From: Planctomycetota bacterium
GTDB lineage: Bacteria > Planctomycetota > UBA1135 > GCA-002686595
Assembly: GCA_016795205.1 (NCBI GenBank)
Contig: JAEUHZ010000032.1
Coordinates: forward strand, 62,001-126,000
Reading direction: 5' to 3'
DNA length: 64,000 nucleotides
Under the pieces are notes generated by a model. It ran no database searches. It was given only the letters and a program-made list of their open reading frames with translations, and was not told the DNA's origin. Shown here in pieces: positions 8,849-16,620 of this stretch; position 1 is the stretch's first letter; each line of letters starts with the position of its first letter. The position numbers were made by a program, and so were the translations under genes.

Positions 8849-9933
8849 GCTTCTTGAATCGCATCCTGTCCTCGGGACGCGTGCGCAGCGCTGCGCGGCG
8901 TGTCTCCAAGGACCCGACCCCGGCTGCCTACGCGGAGCTGGCCCAGGAGCACGCCCTGGCGGGCGAGATCGACGAGGTGCTGCGCGTCACCGCGGAGGGC
9001 TTGAAGCTCTTCCCCGGCGATCCGGAGCTCAAGCGACTCGCCGACCGCACCCGCGGGTTGCGCGCGGAGAGCCGCATCAAGGAGCTCCAGCAGGAACTGC
9101 GCAGCTCGCCGCGCCCCGCGGTCCGCAAGGAGCTGTGCGAGCTGCTGCTCGAATCCGGGCGCGTCGCGCGCGCCGAGGAAGTGGCGATCGAGTGGCACCA
9201 GGCCACGAAGAGCCCCGAGGCGTCCTACTACCGCGCGCTGGCGCGCGCCGAGCGTTTCTTCGCCGACCGGCGGCGGGACGACGGGCGGATGGCCCTCGAC
9301 CTCGTCAAGGCGGCCGAGGACGCGCTGCCGAACGACCCGCGGCCGCTGCGGCTGTTCCTCCAGATCGCCTCGCGCATCGGGGCTTGGGGCGAGGCGCGGC
9401 GCGCGCTGGCCCGGCTCCTGGAGCACTGTCCGGGCGACCCGACCCTCGAGGCGCGCTTCCGCACCGTCGCCGCGCTGGCCGAGGGCTCGAAGACCATCGA
9501 GCAGGCCCTGCGCGAGGTCGAGCGCACTGGTCGCCTCGCGGACGACGCGCCGGACCGCAAGGAGGGCAGCGAGAACGTCAGCGTGCGCCCGATGCTCCAG
9601 AGCCTGGTCCAGGAGCCTGGCGTGCAGGCCGCCTTCTTCGCGCGCGGCGCGACGGCGCTGGTCCAAGGACCCAAGGGCGCCACCGCCGAGCGCACCGCGC
9701 GCGGCGTGCGCGAGGTGGTCTCCGGCTGCCGCGCGGCGGCGCGCAAGCTCGGCCTCGGCGCCGCCCAGAGCGCGCGCCTCGAGGGCGACTTCGGGACGCT
9801 GGTCCTGGTCATCGGCGAGCAGGGCTCGTCGGCCTTGTGGTGCGACGGTTCCGCGAACTCGCGCCACGAGGAGCGGCTGCGCCAGCTCGCGGGCGCGGCC
9901 TCGGCGCTGGCAGCAGCGGGAGAAGACGCTTGA
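8845..9933 (+). CDS. TPR protein with C-terminal roadblock/LC7-like domain
   Basis: 362 aa. The N-terminal two thirds are helical repeats (AELAQEHALAGEIDEV, ELCELLLESGRVARAEEVA, RLFLQIASRIGAWGEARRAL) of TPR type. From about residue 245 the sequence changes to an alpha/beta pattern, MLQSLVQEPGVQAAFFARG followed by TLVLVIGEQGSSALW, which I read as a roadblock/LC7 domain, the fold of MglB and other regulators of Ras-like GTPases. It starts at an ATGA overlap with the upstream gene, and its own stop overlaps the next start. It probably links TPR-mediated protein contacts to the GTPase encoded two genes downstream. Domain calls are from pattern recognition. Confidence 0.82.
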   Translation: MSFLNRILSSGRVRSAARRVSKDPTPAAYAELAQEHALAGEIDEVLRVTAEGLKLFPGDPELKRLADRTRGLRAESRIKELQQELRSSPRPAVRKELCELLLESGRVARAEEVAIEWHQATKSPEASYYRALARAERFFADRRRDDGRMALDLVKAAEDALPNDPRPLRLFLQIASRIGAWGEARRALARLLEHCPGDPTLEARFRTVAALAEGSKTIEQALREVERTGRLADDAPDRKEGSENVSVRPMLQSLVQEPGVQAAFFARGATALVQGPKGATAERTARGVREVVSGCRAAARKLGLGAAQSARLEGDFGTLVLVIGEQGSSALWCDGSANSRHEERLRQLAGAASALAAAGEDA

Positions 9934-10481
9934 AGCACATCCTCGAACCGCTGGTGAAGATCGCCGGCGTCCGCACCGCCGCGCTGATCACGAACGACGG
10001 CGTGCCCATCACGGTCCACGGGCGCGCGGCGCCGCGCGTCGGCGCGGAGGGCACGGAGCTCGACGCCCTCGCGGCCCTGGCGGCCGGCTGGGTCGGCGAG
10101 ATCAACCGCGCCACCGCCCCGCTGGCCTGGGACGCGCCGCGCCACCTCGTGCTGCGCGCCGTGCGCGGGACGCTGGTCGCCATGCAGGCTCCCGGAGCTC
10201 TGCTCGTCGTGGTCCTCGAGAGCGGCGCGAGCGCCGAGGAGGTGCGCCTGCCGATGGAGGCCGCGGTGGGGCGCATGTTGCGCCATCTGCGCCAGCCCGC
10301 GGTGGCGCGCGCCAGCTCGGCGCGCGACGCGGACGAGGCCCGCCCCGCCGGCGAGCCCCGCGCGCCGCTGCCGGGCGCGGACCCTGCGGGGCAGCCGGAC
10401 ATCCGCCGCCTGAGCGTGGCGGGAACAGGTCAGGGGTTCACATCGGCCGGAGAGGAAGGTCCCACGACCTCCGGGAATTGA
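9930..10481 (+). CDS. Roadblock/LC7 domain protein
   Basis: 183 aa from a TTG that overlaps the preceding stop (TTGA at 9930-9933), with GGGAG a few bases upstream. Residues 1-115 have the roadblock pattern: ILEPLVKIAGVRTAALITNDGVPI, a central helix (LAALAAGWVGEINRA), LVLRAVRGTLVAMQ and LLVVVLESGASAEEVRL. The remaining about 70 residues are a disordered Ala/Pro/Gly-rich tail. Roadblock proteins dimerise and commonly bind small GTPases (MglB acts as GAP/GEF for MglA). It lies 3 bp before the MglA-type GTPase gene, which supports a direct functional link. Confidence 0.85.
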   Translation: MKHILEPLVKIAGVRTAALITNDGVPITVHGRAAPRVGAEGTELDALAALAAGWVGEINRATAPLAWDAPRHLVLRAVRGTLVAMQAPGALLVVVLESGASAEEVRLPMEAAVGRMLRHLRQPAVARASSARDADEARPAGEPRAPLPGADPAGQPDIRRLSVAGTGQGFTSAGEEGPTTSGN

Positions 10482-10484
10482 CGC

Positions 10485-11966
10485 ATGGTCCAGATCAACT
10501 TCGCGCAGAAGCAAGTCAACGCCAAGATCGTCTACTACGGGCCGGGGATGTCCGGGAAGACGACCAACCTGGAGATCGTGCACCAGCGCGCTCCAGCCCC
10601 CAATCGCGGCGACCTCACGAGCATCAGCACGGATGGCGACCGGACGCTGTTCTTCGACTTCATGCCGCTCGACCTGGGCACGGTCGCGGGCATGCGGACG
10701 TGCTTCCAGCTCTACACGGTGCCTGGCCAGGTCTACTACAACTCGACGCGCAAGCTCGTGCTCCAGGGCGTGGACGGCGTCGTGTTCGTGGCGGACAGCT
10801 CCGCGTCGATGGTCGAGGAGAACCTCGAGTCGATGCGCAACCTGGAGCAGAACCTCTCCGAGTACGGCAAGTCGCTGGCGTCGATCCCGCTGATCATCCA
10901 GTACAACAAGCGCGACCTGCCCGACGCGCTGCCCGTCGAGGAGCTCCAGCGGCTCCTGAACCCCTACGGCGCGCCGTGCTTCGAAGCCATCGCCAACACC
11001 GGCCAGGGCGTGTTCCCGACGCTCAAGGCGCTGGCCGCGCGCGTGCTCGAGTCGATCCACACCGGCGCCAAGCAGCCTGCCGCGCCGGCGGCCGGCATCC
11101 AGGCCGGGCTCTCGCAGACCGGCTTCCACCCGGCGCCCGCCGTCGGCCAAGGCACGCCGGCGGCACCGCGGCCCCTGGGGCAGACGGGCTACCACCCGGC
11201 CGCGTCCGTGCCGCTGGGCGCTCCGCAGCCCGCACCGACAGCCGGGCCGCACGGCGCCGGTGCGCCGCGCACGATCGGCATGCAGCCCGGGCTGGCGCTG
11301 CACGGCGGCGCTCCCGTCCACGGCGGGGCTCCGCAGCCGATGGCACACCCGGGTCAGGCGATCCCGATGGGCCATCCCCAGCCGCAGGTCCAAGCACCGC
11401 TGCACCCGCAGGTGCACGCGGCTCCCGCGGCCGGGCAGCACGGCCTGCATGTGCCGGGGCCGATCCCGCACCAACCGCAGCCCGCGCTGCACCAGACGGG
11501 CTACGGCTACGCGCCGCAGCCCGGCATGCAGCCCGGCATGCACCACGGCATGCAGCCTGCGATGCAGCACGGCATGCAGCCTGCGATTCAGCACGGCATG
11601 CAGCCTGGGATGCAGCACGCCGTCCCGATGCAAGCGGCGCCCGCGGCCGTCCTGGCTCAGCAGCCCGCTGCCGCGCAGGGACCGATCGGGATGATGCGCG
11701 TCGAGAGGAGCGGCGGCGCCGCCGCAGCCCAAAAGCCGCGCGCAGGCGCGCCCAAGGCGGCCGGCACCGCGCCGGCGAGGCCCGGGACGAAGCCCGCCGC
11801 CAAGACCGCGACTCCAGCCGAGGCCGGGCCGCGCATCCAGCCGCGGAACCAGCCCATGCCGACTCCGGGCTCCGGCAAGAAGCGTCTCGTCTACACCGCG
11901 GTGTTCCTCGTCGTTGCCCTGGGCGTCGGCGCGGTCGTCGCCAAGATGGTCCTGTCCGTCCTCTGA
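10485..11966 (+). CDS. mglA: MglA-type small GTPase with low-complexity linker and C-terminal membrane anchor
   Basis: 493 aa, against about 195 for ordinary MglA. Residues 1-190 form the GTPase: P-loop GPGMSGKT (19-26), FFDFMPLDLG, YTVPGQ with catalytic-type Gln82, and the base-specificity motif NKRD (141-144), all closely matching MglA, the bacterial Ras-like polarity switch. Residues about 195-400 are His/Gln/Pro/Gly/Met-rich, with QTGYHP-like motifs and three HGMQPAMQ repeats encoded by a 24-bp tandem repeat. A basic Ala/Lys/Pro stretch follows, then KKR and one hydrophobic helix to the very C-terminus (YTAVFLVVALGVGAVVAKMVLSVL). This resembles a tail anchor, which would hold the GTPase on the membrane. 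It is flanked on both sides by roadblock genes. Function in polarity or membrane organisation is inferred. Confidence 0.92.
   Translation: MVQINFAQKQVNAKIVYYGPGMSGKTTNLEIVHQRAPAPNRGDLTSISTDGDRTLFFDFMPLDLGTVAGMRTCFQLYTVPGQVYYNSTRKLVLQGVDGVVFVADSSASMVEENLESMRNLEQNLSEYGKSLASIPLIIQYNKRDLPDALPVEELQRLLNPYGAPCFEAIANTGQGVFPTLKALAARVLESIHTGAKQPAAPAAGIQAGLSQTGFHPAPAVGQGTPAAPRPLGQTGYHPAASVPLGAPQPAPTAGPHGAGAPRTIGMQPGLALHGGAPVHGGAPQPMAHPGQAIPMGHPQPQVQAPLHPQVHAAPAAGQHGLHVPGPIPHQPQPALHQTGYGYAPQPGMQPGMHHGMQPAMQHGMQPAIQHGMQPGMQHAVPMQAAPAAVLAQQPAAAQGPIGMMRVERSGGAAAAQKPRAGAPKAAGTAPARPGTKPAAKTATPAEAGPRIQPRNQPMPTPGSGKKRLVYTAVFLVVALGVGAVVAKMVLSVL
11544..11615 (+). repeat. 3 x 24-bp tandem repeat in the GTPase linker
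   Basis: Three near-identical 24-bp units at 11544-11567, 11568-11591 and 11592-11615 encode the octapeptide HGMQPAMQ with A/I and A/G variation. Such in-frame repeats can expand or contract and change linker length without a frameshift. Confidence 0.85.
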
Positions 11967-11989
11967 CCCTCGAATCTGGAGCACCCCCC

Positions 11990-12493
11990 ATGGCCATGAT
12001 GGACCAGAAGCTGCGCAACGACCGCCTCGTCTTCTACGAGAAGGACGTGGCCCGCATCGACGAGGAGATCGACGGCCTGCTGGAGCTCTCGGGCTCCCGC
12101 TGCGCGTTCCTCATCGATCGCGATGGTCACCTCGTCACGCGCCGCGGAGACGCGGTGCAGAGCTCACTGGAGTCGATCGCCGCGCTCGTCGCGGGCTCGT
12201 TCGCCGCGACGCGCGAGATGGCGCGCCTGCTCGGCGAGGACGAGTTCGCCACGCTCTTCCACCAGGGCGAGCGCGAGAGCATCCAGATCTCCCTCGTGGG
12301 CGAGCGTGCGCTGCTCGCCATGGTCTTCGACCAGCGCACGAACCTCGGGATGGTGCGCTACTACGCGGTCGAGTCCGTCCGTCGCCTGTCCGAGATCCTC
12401 GAGGAGATCGGCAAGCGCGAGACGCCGGCGCAGGGCGGACTCGCGAGCGACTTTTCCTCGAGCGCGGCGGCGGCGCTCGATCGATTGTTCTGA
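11990..12493 (+). CDS. Roadblock/LC7 domain protein, MglB-like
   Basis: 167 aa. Seen: an N-terminal acidic helix (KDVARIDEEIDGLLELSG), then CAFLIDRDGHLVTRRGD, a central helix LESIAALVAGSFAATREMARLLG, and the beta strands SIQISLVGERALLAMVFD. This is the classic MglB/roadblock layout with a Ser/Ala-rich C-terminal tail. GGAG lies 9 nt before the ATG. It is the last gene of the operon and follows the MglA-type gene by 23 bp, so it is the best candidate for the cognate GAP/GEF partner. The strong terminator at 12517-12552 follows. Confidence 0.9.
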   Translation: MAMMDQKLRNDRLVFYEKDVARIDEEIDGLLELSGSRCAFLIDRDGHLVTRRGDAVQSSLESIAALVAGSFAATREMARLLGEDEFATLFHQGERESIQISLVGERALLAMVFDQRTNLGMVRYYAVESVRRLSEILEEIGKRETPAQGGLASDFSSSAAAALDRLF

Positions 12494-12516
12494 CCCGGCG
12501 CACGGCGCGCGGCACG

Positions 12517-12552
12517 AGCGATCCGGCGCACGCGCCGGATCGCTGCATTTTT
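12517..12552 (+). terminator. Rho-independent terminator of the GTPase/roadblock operon
   Basis: A 13-bp inverted repeat (AGCGATCCGGCGC at 12517-12529, complement at 12532-12544; effectively a 12-bp stem with a 4-nt loop) is followed by GCATTTTT. This is one of only two hairpins in the window with a clear T tract. Confidence 0.9.
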
Positions 12553-12902
12553 CCACAGTCTCGGCCCAGAAATGGGACGGGCCCGCCGAGCTCCCGACCG
12601 GGGGATCCGGCGCGCTCGCGCGCCCGCCAGCGTCCGGCGCGGAGTGAATGCAAGTGCTGCATTGAAGAGGGCTTGCGTGGATCGACCGCGAGCCTCCCGC
12701 GGCGTGTATCGCATCTCATCCGGCTCTGCAGAGCGGATGAGAACTCTTGCGAAACGGGAGCCCCAGGCTGAATCCTGCGCGAGCAGCCGGAGCGCGAGGA
12801 AAGCCGCGCCCCGCTTCCGCCGATGACCTTGCTGTGAGGTGGTGAAGATCGGGGCGCAGGTGCTCCGGACCCTTCGCCCCCAAGGCCCAGGAGTCCGATC
12901 CG
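12553..12902 (+). other. 350-bp region before the H1-like gene
   Basis: No ORF with coding character is seen. It contains a 27-bp interrupted palindrome (12715-12741, listed separately) and an AGGAG at 12889-12893 that serves the small gene at 12903. A promoter must lie here, but I cannot assign a convincing -35/-10 pair. Confidence 0.5.
12715..12741. promoter_or_regulatory. Palindrome upstream of the H1-like/HU genes
   Basis: CTCATCCG, one extra G, the palindrome CTCTGCAGAG, then CGGATGAG: a nearly perfect dyad centred near 12728. It could be an operator or an mRNA hairpin about 160 bp before the small basic protein gene. Function unknown. Confidence 0.45.
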
Positions 12903-13013
12903 ATGGCACGCAAGAAGAAGGCGACGAGGAAGAAGGCCACGAAGAAGGCAACCCGCAAGAAGGCGGGCGGTCGCAAGAAGAAGGCCGGCCGGCGCAAGAC
13001 CGGGAGGAAGTGA
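12903..13013 (+). CDS. Small lysine-rich histone H1-like protein
   Basis: Only 36 aa: MARKKKATRKKATKKATRKK, then AGGRKKKAGRRKTGRK. About 60 percent of residues are Lys or Arg, with AT/AG spacers, as in the C-terminal tails of bacterial H1-like proteins (for example chlamydial Hc1/Hc2), although this one is far shorter. A good AGGAG ribosome binding site lies 9 nt before the ATG, and the HU gene follows 40 bp later on the same strand. It is likely a nonspecific nucleic-acid compacting or ribosome-associated peptide. The composition and the Shine-Dalgarno argue against a chance ORF. Confidence 0.8.
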   Translation: MARKKKATRKKATKKATRKKAGGRKKKAGRRKTGRK

Positions 13014-13053
13014 CCTCGGGAGGGAGTGCCCCTCCGAGAGCGATCCCTCGTTC

Positions 13054-13323
13054 ATGAACAAGAGCCACCTCATCGCCTACGTCGCCGACGAACTGCGCAC
13101 CTCGAAGCTCCAAGCGAGCCTCCTGGTGGAGACCGTGCTCGCCGGCATCCGGAAGGGGCTGCGCGAGGACCAGAGCGTCACGCTCACGGGCTTCGGCACC
13201 TTCGAGCTCAAGTCGCGGAAGGCCCGTCAGGGTCGCAATCCGCACACGGGCGAGACGATCGAGATCGCGGCCGGCCATCGGGTCGGCTTTCGCGTGGGCA
13301 AGGCTCTGAAGGACGCCCTCTGA
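13054..13323 (+). CDS. hup: HU/IHF family DNA-binding protein
   Basis: 89 aa, standard length. Begins MNKSHLIAYVADEL and contains the core GFGTFELKSRKARQGRNPHTGE with the DNA-inserting arm (RNPHTGETIEI) and the C-terminal VGFRVGKALKD. It is a dimeric nucleoid protein that bends DNA. It follows the lysine-rich H1-like gene by 40 bp on the same strand, so two chromatin proteins probably share a transcript. Confidence 0.96.
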   Translation: MNKSHLIAYVADELRTSKLQASLLVETVLAGIRKGLREDQSVTLTGFGTFELKSRKARQGRNPHTGETIEIAAGHRVGFRVGKALKDAL

Positions 13324-13381
13324 TGAACCCGGAGCAGCGCCGCGCGGCCTGAGAGGCTGCGTGGCGCTGGCCGTGGTCTAC

Positions 13382-13415
13382 AGGCCGGCTCGGCGGCGCT
13401 GCCGCGGGCCGGCCT
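13382..13415. terminator. Hairpin between convergent HU and metG genes
   Basis: AGGCCGGC at 13382-13389 pairs with its complement at 13408-13415, with an inner CGGC/GCCG stem. It lies between two convergent stop codons and has no T tract. Bidirectional termination is inferred. Confidence 0.4.
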
Positions 13416-13447
13416 CGTGCTTCTCGCCGGCTCTCCGCGCCAGGCGC

Positions 13448-15169
13448 TCAGCTCGCGGGTCGCCGCGCCGCGAGCGCCGTGAGCTCGGCCGCGATCGCGG
13501 CATCGTCGATCTTCGGGAAGAGCCCGGTCACGGGGCCGAGCGGCCGGCCCTCCGGGAGGATGCGCCAGGAGCCGGGGATCGGCAGGCCGGGCCAGCGCTC
13601 GGACGCGACCGGCGTCGTCGCGCCGAGCATCTCCCACAAGGCCTGTGCCTTCCGCGGCAGGAACGGCGCCATCCAGCGCGCCAGCCAGGCCAGCCACTGG
13701 CAGGCCGTGTTCAGGACCGAGGCCGAGAGCGCCGGGTCCGTCTTGCGCAGCGTCCAAGGGGCGAGGTCGTTCACGAACTTGTTCCCGACGTGCGCGCAGC
13801 GGATCAACTCCTCGGCCGCGCGACGGAAGCGGAACTCGAGCACGTGCTGCCCGGGGTCCGCGAACGGGCCGCATTCGCCCAGGATGCGCCGATCGAGATC
13901 CTCGGCATGGCGCGGGTCGAGCGGCGGGATGCGGCCCTCGGCGTTCTTCTCGACGAACTTCAGGACGCGCGTCGCCAGGTTGCCGATCGCGTCGGCCAGC
14001 AGCGCGTTGTTCGTGGACTGGAACTCCTCCCAGCGCCACTCCGAGTCGGCCGACTCGGGCATCGTCGCGACGAGGTGGAAGCGAGCCGCCTCGGCGTCGA
14101 AGCGCGCGACGAACTCGTCGAGCGGGATGGTCCAGTGCTGCGAGGTCGAGAACTTGCCTCCCTGCAGGTTGTAGAACTCGTTGGCCGGCACCTGCCAGGG
14201 CATGGTCCAGCCCTGGTCGAGCCCGAAGAGCATGGCGGGGAACACCAGGCAGTGGAACGGGATGTTGTCCTTCCCGATGAAGTGCACGAGGCGCGTGTCC
14301 GGCGAGCGCCACCAGCGTTCCCAGTCACCGGGCCGGCCCTGCTCGCGCGCCCACTGCTCGGTGAACGAGACGTAGCCGATCGGCGCGTCGAACCAGACGT
14401 ACAGGACCTTGCCGACCTCGCCTCCGGCGCAGTCCTCGGGCACGGGGACGCCCCAGGTCATGTCGCGCGTGATCGGGCGCGGTTGCAACTCGGCCAGCAT
14501 GTTCCCGATGAACCCGCGCACGTTCGGCTTCCACTCGTGGTCGCGGAACCACGCCCCGAAGCCGGCGTCCCGCAGACGCGGCAGGTCGAGGTACCAGTGC
14601 AGGGTGTCCCGCTGCTCGGGCACCGTCCCGCACACCTTGCAGCGCACCTGCGTGCGCCGCGCCATCTCGAGCGGATCGAGCCACGTGCCGCAGCGCGGGC
14701 ACTCGTCGCCGCGCGCCTGCTCGAACCCGCAGCTCGTGCAGGTGCCGACCACGTAGCGGTCGGCCAGGAACAGGCGGTCCTTGGTGCAGTAGAGCTGCGC
14801 CGAGGTCCGCTTCAGGAGCCAGCCCCGCTCGTCGAGCCGGCGGAAGAACTGCTGGCTCCGGGCCCGATGCTCGGGGCAGATGCTGGTGCCCGACCACACG
14901 TCGAACTCGATCCCGAAGGCGTCGAACGTGCGCTTGATCTCGTCGCGCCAGCGCGCCACGTACTCCGGGTACGGCGTGCCCTCCTGCTCCGCGCCGATCG
15001 TGATCGCGACGCCGTGCTCGTCGGCGCCGCACACGAACAGCACCTCCTCGCCCAGCATGCGCAGCACCCGGACGTAGACGTCGGCCGGGAGGTACGCACC
15101 CGTCACGTGGCCGAAGTGGATCGGCCCGTTGGCATAGGGGAGGGCGGAGGTGACGAGGGTGCGGGCCAC
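13448..15169 (-). CDS. metG: Methionyl-tRNA synthetase
   Basis: 573 aa. Charges tRNA-Met (class I). The HIGH-type signature appears as HFGH in YANGPIHFGHVTGAY. The zinc-binding insert has four Cys in two knuckles (CTSCGFEQARGDECPRCG) followed by CKVC, and the KMSKS equivalent is KFSTS, a variant known in one MetRS subgroup. It stops soon after the anticodon-binding domain and lacks the C-terminal tRNA-binding (Trbp111-like) domain of longer MetRS. The only start that leaves the N-terminus intact is the GTG at 15169, which lies inside the upstream LAB_N gene (67-bp overlap). Confidence 0.96.
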   Translation of the reverse strand: MARTLVTSALPYANGPIHFGHVTGAYLPADVYVRVLRMLGEEVLFVCGADEHGVAITIGAEQEGTPYPEYVARWRDEIKRTFDAFGIEFDVWSGTSICPEHRARSQQFFRRLDERGWLLKRTSAQLYCTKDRLFLADRYVVGTCTSCGFEQARGDECPRCGTWLDPLEMARRTQVRCKVCGTVPEQRDTLHWYLDLPRLRDAGFGAWFRDHEWKPNVRGFIGNMLAELQPRPITRDMTWGVPVPEDCAGGEVGKVLYVWFDAPIGYVSFTEQWAREQGRPGDWERWWRSPDTRLVHFIGKDNIPFHCLVFPAMLFGLDQGWTMPWQVPANEFYNLQGGKFSTSQHWTIPLDEFVARFDAEAARFHLVATMPESADSEWRWEEFQSTNNALLADAIGNLATRVLKFVEKNAEGRIPPLDPRHAEDLDRRILGECGPFADPGQHVLEFRFRRAAEELIRCAHVGNKFVNDLAPWTLRKTDPALSASVLNTACQWLAWLARWMAPFLPRKAQALWEMLGATTPVASERWPGLPIPGSWRILPEGRPLGPVTGLFPKIDDAAIAAELTALAARRPAS

Positions 15170-15768
15170 GGGCTCTGGGGGATCGGCGTCGGGCGGGCGC
15201 GGTTCTGGTGGATCAGGATGAGGTTGCGGGCGTAGACGAACACGCCGGTCGACTGGCCGACGACGCCCACCACGTCCTTGCGCCACACGAAGTAGCTGAG
15301 GAGCAGGATGCCGCCGGCGAGGCTGCCCCACCAGAAGGCGACCGGAACCACGGAGCGCTTCTCCTTCTCGCTCGCGTACCACTGCAGGACCATCCGCAGG
15401 GTGAACAGCGCCTGGCCCGCGAACCCCACCGCGATCCAGATCAGGCTCCAGGGCGTCGTGATGTTCAGGGCGCGGTAGAGGATGCCGCGCGCGTCCTGCT
15501 CGGCGTGCGCGGCACGCAGGGCGCGCAGCCAGTCCTCGGCGGGGACCAGCGGCGCCCCCGGGCGGGTCTCGACGAACAGGCGGCCTTGGCGCTCGACGAC
15601 CCCCACGTCCTTGACCCGCGCCTGCAGATCGACCCGGACGGCCGGCGGCGGCTCGGGGGCCACGTCCTGGGCGCGCGCCGCCGAGGCCTGGGTGGGCAGC
15701 CCGCCGAGGAGCACCCACAGCAGCGCGCAGCCGAGCGCCGCCAGACGCGGGGCACGCTCAGGAGCCAC
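15103..15768 (-). CDS. LAB_N domain membrane protein (lipid-A-disaccharide synthase N-terminal-like)
   Basis: 221 aa. N-terminal signal-like helix (LGCALLWVLLGGLP), a periplasmic segment, then three hydrophobic helices around SLIWIAVGFAGQALFTLRMVLQWYASE, FWWGSLAGGILLLSYF and VGQSTGVFVYARNLILI. The Q-x-F-xxR-xxxQW-x-xSE pattern is diagnostic of the LAB_N family, often encoded beside ArnC-like and ArnT-like glycosyltransferases in envelope-lipid modification loci. AGGAGG lies 6 nt before the GTG. The gene overlaps the upstream GT2 gene by 11 bp and the metG start by 67 bp. The last about 25 residues, read through the metG overlap, are Pro/Ser-rich and probably not conserved. Confidence 0.88.
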   Translation of the reverse strand: MAPERAPRLAALGCALLWVLLGGLPTQASAARAQDVAPEPPPAVRVDLQARVKDVGVVERQGRLFVETRPGAPLVPAEDWLRALRAAHAEQDARGILYRALNITTPWSLIWIAVGFAGQALFTLRMVLQWYASEKEKRSVVPVAFWWGSLAGGILLLSYFVWRKDVVGVVGQSTGVFVYARNLILIHQNRARPTPIPQSPWPAPSSPPPSPMPTGRSTSAT

Positions 15769-16579
15769 CGACGACCTCCTGGATCGGGAGCTTGAGCAGG
15801 CGGCCGCGCATCCAGCGCACGGCGAACAGGTCCTTCGTGGCGCGCCAGGCGCGGTTCCAGACGCCGTACTTGCTCGTGCCGGCCGTGCGGGGGTGGTGGC
15901 CCACGCCGTGCTCCTCGACGGAGTACCCGTGGTAGCGCATCAGGGTCGGTAGGAACCGGTGCATGCCCTCGAACAGGGGCAGCGCCTGGATGGCCTCGGC
16001 GCGAAACACCTTGAGCGAGCAGCCCGTGTCGCGGATCGAGTCCTTCGAGATCCGATTGCGCACGGCGTTGGCGATGCGCGAGCTCGCGCGCCGCACGAAC
16101 GTGTCGCGCCGCTTCCTGCGCCAGCCCACGACGGCGTCGTGGCGGGCGCACAGCTCGATCATGGCCGGCAGGTCGCCCGGGTCGTTCTGCAAGTCGGCGT
16201 CCAGCGTGGCGATGAGCCGGCCGCGCGCGAGCTGGACGCCGGCCGCCGTGGCCGCGGTCTGGCCGCAGTTGCGCGCGAAGAACACGCCGACCACGCGCCG
16301 ATCGCGCGCGGCGAGCACGCGGATCCGCTGCGCGGACCCGTCGCGGCTGCCGTCGTCGACCAGGACGAGCTCCCAGTCGTCGCGCGACCCGAAGACCTCG
16401 ACGACGCGCGCGTGGAGGCGCTCCAGGTTCTCTTCCTCGTCGTAGACCGGGGCGACCAGGGACAGCGCCAACGAGCCGCGCTCGCGCCCCGGGTACCGGT
16501 CGCGGACCTGGAAGGGCAGCAGGCCTGAGCGCTGGCCGGGCGGAACGTGTGGGCTGGACGAAGCCATCGAAATGGACAT
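15758..16579 (-). CDS. Family 2 glycosyltransferase, ArnC/dolichol-phosphate-mannose-synthase-like
   Basis: 273 aa. GT-A fold signatures are clear: LSLVAPVYDEEENL near residue 40, LVLVDDGSRDGS near 72, LIATLDADLQNDPGDL (the DxD region) near 120, and RDTGCSLKVFR near 185. Such enzymes make polyprenyl-phosphate sugars on the inner face of the membrane. There are no C-terminal transmembrane helices. Together with the LAB_N gene and the divergent ArnT-like gene it forms a typical lipid-linked-sugar donor and acceptor-modification set. ATG 16579 is used; the ATG at 16567 is an equally possible start, since neither has a clear Shine-Dalgarno. Confidence 0.92.
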   Translation of the reverse strand: MSISMASSSPHVPPGQRSGLLPFQVRDRYPGRERGSLALSLVAPVYDEEENLERLHARVVEVFGSRDDWELVLVDDGSRDGSAQRIRVLAARDRRVVGVFFARNCGQTAATAAGVQLARGRLIATLDADLQNDPGDLPAMIELCARHDAVVGWRRKRRDTFVRRASSRIANAVRNRISKDSIRDTGCSLKVFRAEAIQALPLFEGMHRFLPTLMRYHGYSVEEHGVGHHPRTAGTSKYGVWNRAWRATKDLFAVRWMRGRLLKLPIQEVVGGS

Positions 16580-16620
16580 GATGCGCCCGTGATGTCGCGC
16601 AGGCGAGGGCGGGCGGCCGG

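Noticed and set aside
11544-11615. Tandem repeat considered as a CRISPR or VNTR element
   Set aside because: Units are contiguous, in frame and inside a gene, without spacers; simply a coding repeat.
9228-11984. Minus-strand frame of over 900 codons opposite the GTPase/roadblock operon
   Set aside because: Low-complexity antisense of recognised GTPase and roadblock genes; no start signal and no family features.
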